From NCBI GenBank assembly GCA_035690905.1, contig DASSKA010000119.1, positions 1-8,145 of the forward strand: DNA of 8,145 nucleotides, in the 5' to 3' direction. Shown here piece after piece: positions 6,095-8,145 of this stretch. The position numbers were made by a program, and so were the translations under genes. The notes under the pieces are model-generated. The model did no database searches. It was not told where the DNA came from and saw only the letters and a list, made by a program, of their open reading frames with translations. Source of the stretch: DASSKA01 sp035690905 (GTDB lineage: Bacteria > Actinomycetota > Actinomycetes > Propionibacteriales > Nocardioidaceae). Position 1 is the stretch's first letter; each line of letters opens with the position of its first letter.

Positions 6095-6283
6095 CAGTGC
6101 CTCCTGAGGCTCGCGCCTCTCACGCTCGCCTGTTGCGATGGTGGCACCTTTCCGATGCAACTGTCATCGACAAGCAGGCTACGGTCGTGTGCCCTCGAGC
6201 GATGGCCCCACCACGCCGCAGTGCGCAGCGGACCCCAAAGGGCGGGGCAGGATTGTTCCGCCGGCGTACGCAACACTTGCCCC

Positions 6284-7924
6284 ATGACGTCCGCCCCTGA
6301 GGACAAGCCCACCACGCCGCGTCCGTGGCGGTCTGGGCTCGACCGTGTCACCGGTCGCGCAGCGAGGCGACTCGTCGCCATGCCCGGCGCCCCCGAGGCC
6401 CGCAGACAGGGCTGGGCGCGCGCGGCCGCGATCCGGCTGCTTGAACAAGGCCGAAATGACGAGGCCGACGAGGTGGTCGGCGCCGCTCTGGGGCGGATCC
6501 AGTCGCCGCAGGGAACCGCCGAGCTGCTGTCCGAGGTCGTCGATCGGGGACTGTCTCACGGCAGGCAGCCCGCACTCGCCACGCAGGCGGTCGCGGCCCT
6601 GCTGACCGTGGCCGATGAGCACCTCGCGCAGCAGCGACACAGCGAGGCGGCCGCGGCGTTCGAGCGGGCGATGCGGATCGCCTTCCACCGGGTGCTGCAC
6701 TTCGATCATCCTCGGTCGCCATTGGCCGACGACCCCGTGGGGTTCACCGCGCCGCTGCGCGACAGCCTGGTCGCCCGCGCGTTGCGGACGGCACGCGGGA
6801 GGCCGCTGGCTGCGGCGGCCGACCGGCCCGTCGGTGAGCCGTCACGGCCGACGAGGCTGCTGATCATCACCAGGAAGAACGCGGACTTCCTCGCAGAGAT
6901 CCGGGAGCACTTCGAGAAGCACCCGGACTTCGAGACGCTTTTCGTGGACCTCCCCGAGGCGAAGGTGCTCACCCAGTTCTCCAAGGACCCAGCGGCCGCG
7001 ATCGAGCAGCTGCTGTCCGGACGGACCCGGTTCGCCGAGCGCGCCGAACGGCTGCTGCGGCCACACCTGGACTGGGCGGACGTGGTGTTCGTGGAGTGGT
7101 GCACGTCGCTAGCCGCGCTGATGACCTTCGTCGATCCACGCGACACGCATGTGGTGGTCCGTCTGCACAGCTACGAGGCGTTCACCCAGTGGCCGCACCT
7201 GATGGACTTCAACCGCGTGGACGAGGTGGTCTTCGTCAGCGACCACCTGCGCGACCTGGCGGCTGCGGCCATCCCGGCGTTGCGCGAACCCGGAGCGCCG
7301 CGGCTGCGCGTACTGCCGTTGGCCATGGAGCTTCAGCGGTTCCGGCGGCCGAAGCCTGACTCAGCTCGCTTCATCCTCGGCGTGGTCGGGGCCTCCAAGG
7401 TGGTCAAGGATCCGCTGTGGGCGATCGACGTGCTGCGCGAGCTGCGCCGGCACGACGAGCGCTATCGGCTGCAGCTGATCCGCGGCAAGCTCCAGGACGA
7501 CAAGAGCCCGGCCACCCAGGAGTACGCCGACCGGCTGGCTGTCGAGCTTCGCGAGCTCGGCTCCGCCGTCGAGGTGCTCGGCCACACCGACGACGTCCCG
7601 GCAGCGCTGGAGCAGGTCGGCGTGGTGCTCAGCTCCTCGGTGCGGGAGAGCTTCCACATCGGTCTGGTGGAGGGGGCCGCGAGCGGCGCCGTCCCCGTCG
7701 TACGGAACTGGCCGTACTTCCCGGGGGCCGCTCGCTCACTGTTCCCGCCGGAGTGGGTTGTCGACAGCCCGCAGGACGCGGCCATGCGCATCCTCGAGGC
7801 AACCGCGTCGCAGGAGAAGTGGCAACAGGTCGGGCGAGAGACATCGGACTACGTGATCGACCGCTGGGACTGGCCGATCGTCCGCGGAAGTTACGAGAGG
7901 CTCTTGCGCGCGTGCGGCGCCTAG
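6284..7924 (+). CDS. GT-B fold glycosyltransferase (GT4-like) with N-terminal helical/TPR-like extension
   Basis: 546 residues. The C-terminal two-thirds (about 188-546) is a GT-B glycosyltransferase. The N-lobe begins at 'RLLIITRKNADF' and includes 'DWADVVFVEWC' (263-273) and 'VVRLHSYEAF' (291-300) with H295. The C-lobe begins near 'FILGVVGASKVVKDP' (363-377) and carries 'GHTDDVPAALEQVGVVLSSS' and the EX7E motif E455-SFHIGLV-E463, the nucleotide-sugar site of GT4-type retaining enzymes. Residues 1-185 are not part of a usual GT. Segments at about 43-70 and 105-135 ('LAQQRHSEAAAAFERAMRIA') look like TPR-style helical hairpins. No signal peptide or membrane helix is seen, so it is probably cytoplasmic and acts in surface glycan or teichoic-type polymer synthesis (inference). 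The ATG at 6284 has no Shine-Dalgarno, so it may be leaderless, or the start may be further downstream (Met33). Confidence 0.85.
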   Translation: MTSAPEDKPTTPRPWRSGLDRVTGRAARRLVAMPGAPEARRQGWARAAAIRLLEQGRNDEADEVVGAALGRIQSPQGTAELLSEVVDRGLSHGRQPALATQAVAALLTVADEHLAQQRHSEAAAAFERAMRIAFHRVLHFDHPRSPLADDPVGFTAPLRDSLVARALRTARGRPLAAAADRPVGEPSRPTRLLIITRKNADFLAEIREHFEKHPDFETLFVDLPEAKVLTQFSKDPAAAIEQLLSGRTRFAERAERLLRPHLDWADVVFVEWCTSLAALMTFVDPRDTHVVVRLHSYEAFTQWPHLMDFNRVDEVVFVSDHLRDLAAAAIPALREPGAPRLRVLPLAMELQRFRRPKPDSARFILGVVGASKVVKDPLWAIDVLRELRRHDERYRLQLIRGKLQDDKSPATQEYADRLAVELRELGSAVEVLGHTDDVPAALEQVGVVLSSSVRESFHIGLVEGAASGAVPVVRNWPYFPGAARSLFPPEWVVDSPQDAAMRILEATASQEKWQQVGRETSDYVIDRWDWPIVRGSYERLLRACGA

Positions 7925-7938
7925 TTCAACGCTAGGCG
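7918..7938. terminator. Bidirectional stem-loop between convergent glycosyltransferase genes, containing both stop codons
   Basis: CGCCTAG (7918-7924), loop TTCAACG (7925-7931), CTAGGCG (7932-7938): a perfect 7-bp inverted repeat. The TAG stop of the plus-strand gene ends the left arm and the TAG stop of the minus-strand gene begins the right arm. In the plus-strand RNA two G-U pairs (7917/7939 and 7916/7940) would extend the stem. Neither side has a long T-run, so it is a terminator-like structure of moderate credibility serving both genes. Confidence 0.5.
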
Positions 7939-8145
7939 TTCATGAGCCGGGTGTAGACCGAGTCCAGCACGTCCGCCTGCGGCTCCCACATCCACTCGGC
8001 CAGTAGATCCGCCCGCTCGTCGTACGCCTTGCGGTAACGCGGCAGGTCGGCGAGGACCGCTCGGACCGCGCGCAGGTAGTCGTCGACGTCGCCGGCGCGG
8101 AACACCTCGCCCTGGCCGAGCATCCGGGTGGTCTCGGCTGTGGTG
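7932..8145 (-). CDS. Probable glycosyltransferase, C-terminal fragment cut by window edge
   Basis: Only the last 70 residues are inside the window; the gene continues to the right. The reading is 'TTAETTRMLGQGEVFRAGDVDDY' (written across its first part) followed by 'LRAVRAVLADLPRYRKAYDE' and ends '...YTRLMNA'. The order 'G-x-G-x-V-F-x-A-G-D', a helix of paired hydrophobics, then 'R..Y...' and a closing helix matches the end of GT-B glycosyltransferases, where this region follows the nucleotide-sugar site. The catalytic part is not visible, so the family is inferred from a short stretch and the glycosyltransferase neighbour. An internal ATG at 8123 is unlikely to be the real start. It ends 7 bases from the convergent neighbour. 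Confidence 0.6.
   Translation of the reverse strand, partial: TTAETTRMLGQGEVFRAGDVDDYLRAVRAVLADLPRYRKAYDERADLLAEWMWEPQADVLDSVYTRLMNA

Larger units (their letters stand above)
6015..6283. other. Intergenic seam without an intact gene
   Basis: 269 bases between the ABM gene and the glycosyltransferase. It contains the hairpin at 6026-6040, the gene remnant at 6015-6094 with its RBS, a short GAGGC-TCGC-GCCTC hairpin at 6106-6119 just upstream of that RBS, and presumably the promoter of the glycosyltransferase in the right-hand 150 bases. No clear -35/-10 pair, tRNA or repeat was recognised. Runs such as ACTGTCATCGACAAG at about 6160-6175 are less GC-rich than the flanking genes. Confidence 0.6.

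Noticed and set aside
6106..6119. GAGGC-TCGC-GCCTC hairpin upstream of the gene remnant
   Set aside because: A 5-bp GC-rich stem is common by chance in such DNA, and no regulatory context supports it.
5561..6283. Upstream extension of the glycosyltransferase frame
   Set aside because: The frame happens to be open across the end of the regulator, the ABM gene and the seam, but the translation there has no relation to a glycosyltransferase and overlaps real genes; the ATG at 6284 is preferred.
1..8145. CRISPR array, tRNA/rRNA, insertion sequence or phage attachment site
   Set aside because: No regular repeats, cloverleaf, transposase motifs or paired terminal repeats were recognised on either strand.

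Overview
The window is GC-rich, densely packed bacterial DNA with strong codon third-position G/C bias and AGGAGG-type ribosome binding sites. Gene content (a DUF3311 protein next to a sodium:solute symporter, a tandem Lrp/AsnC regulator, and a small-gene remnant with an 'LPPVGWADVAT' signature) points to an actinomycete. I cannot name a genus.

Left part (1-4474, minus strand): a compact operon read right to left. It holds an M20D amidohydrolase/peptidase (4474-3230), a two-helix DUF3311 membrane protein (3227-2997), an SSS-family sodium:solute symporter (3000-1546), an imidazolonepropionase-like metal-dependent amidohydrolase (1549-308) and the N-terminus of a YtcJ-like amidohydrolase cut by the window edge (308-1). 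Neighbouring genes overlap by 1 or 4 bases or lie 2 bases apart, so translation is probably coupled. The set looks like an uptake-and-hydrolysis module for an amide-, acyl-amino-acid- or peptide-like compound: one importer and three different metal hydrolases. The substrate cannot be read from the sequence.

Centre (4475-6014): a 98-base divergent promoter region, then on the plus strand a 350-residue Lrp/AsnC-type regulator built from two consecutive HTH-RAM units (4573-5625), the obvious candidate controller of the operon. A small ABM-domain protein, possibly a heme- or quinol-type monooxygenase, follows (5688-6014).

Seam (6015-6283): no intact gene. It holds, on the minus strand, the start (RBS, GTG, about 27 codons) of a small gene whose conserved part ends exactly where the ABM gene ends, so it looks truncated at a rearrangement junction. 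A 6-bp hairpin lies just past the ABM stop.

Right part (6284-8145): a 546-residue GT-B glycosyltransferase with an extra N-terminal helical, TPR-like region (plus strand), converging on the C-terminus of a second probable glycosyltransferase (minus strand, cut by the window edge). The two genes are 7 bases apart, and a perfect 7-bp inverted repeat contains both stop codons. This side looks like the start of a cell-surface glycan locus unrelated to the catabolic operon.
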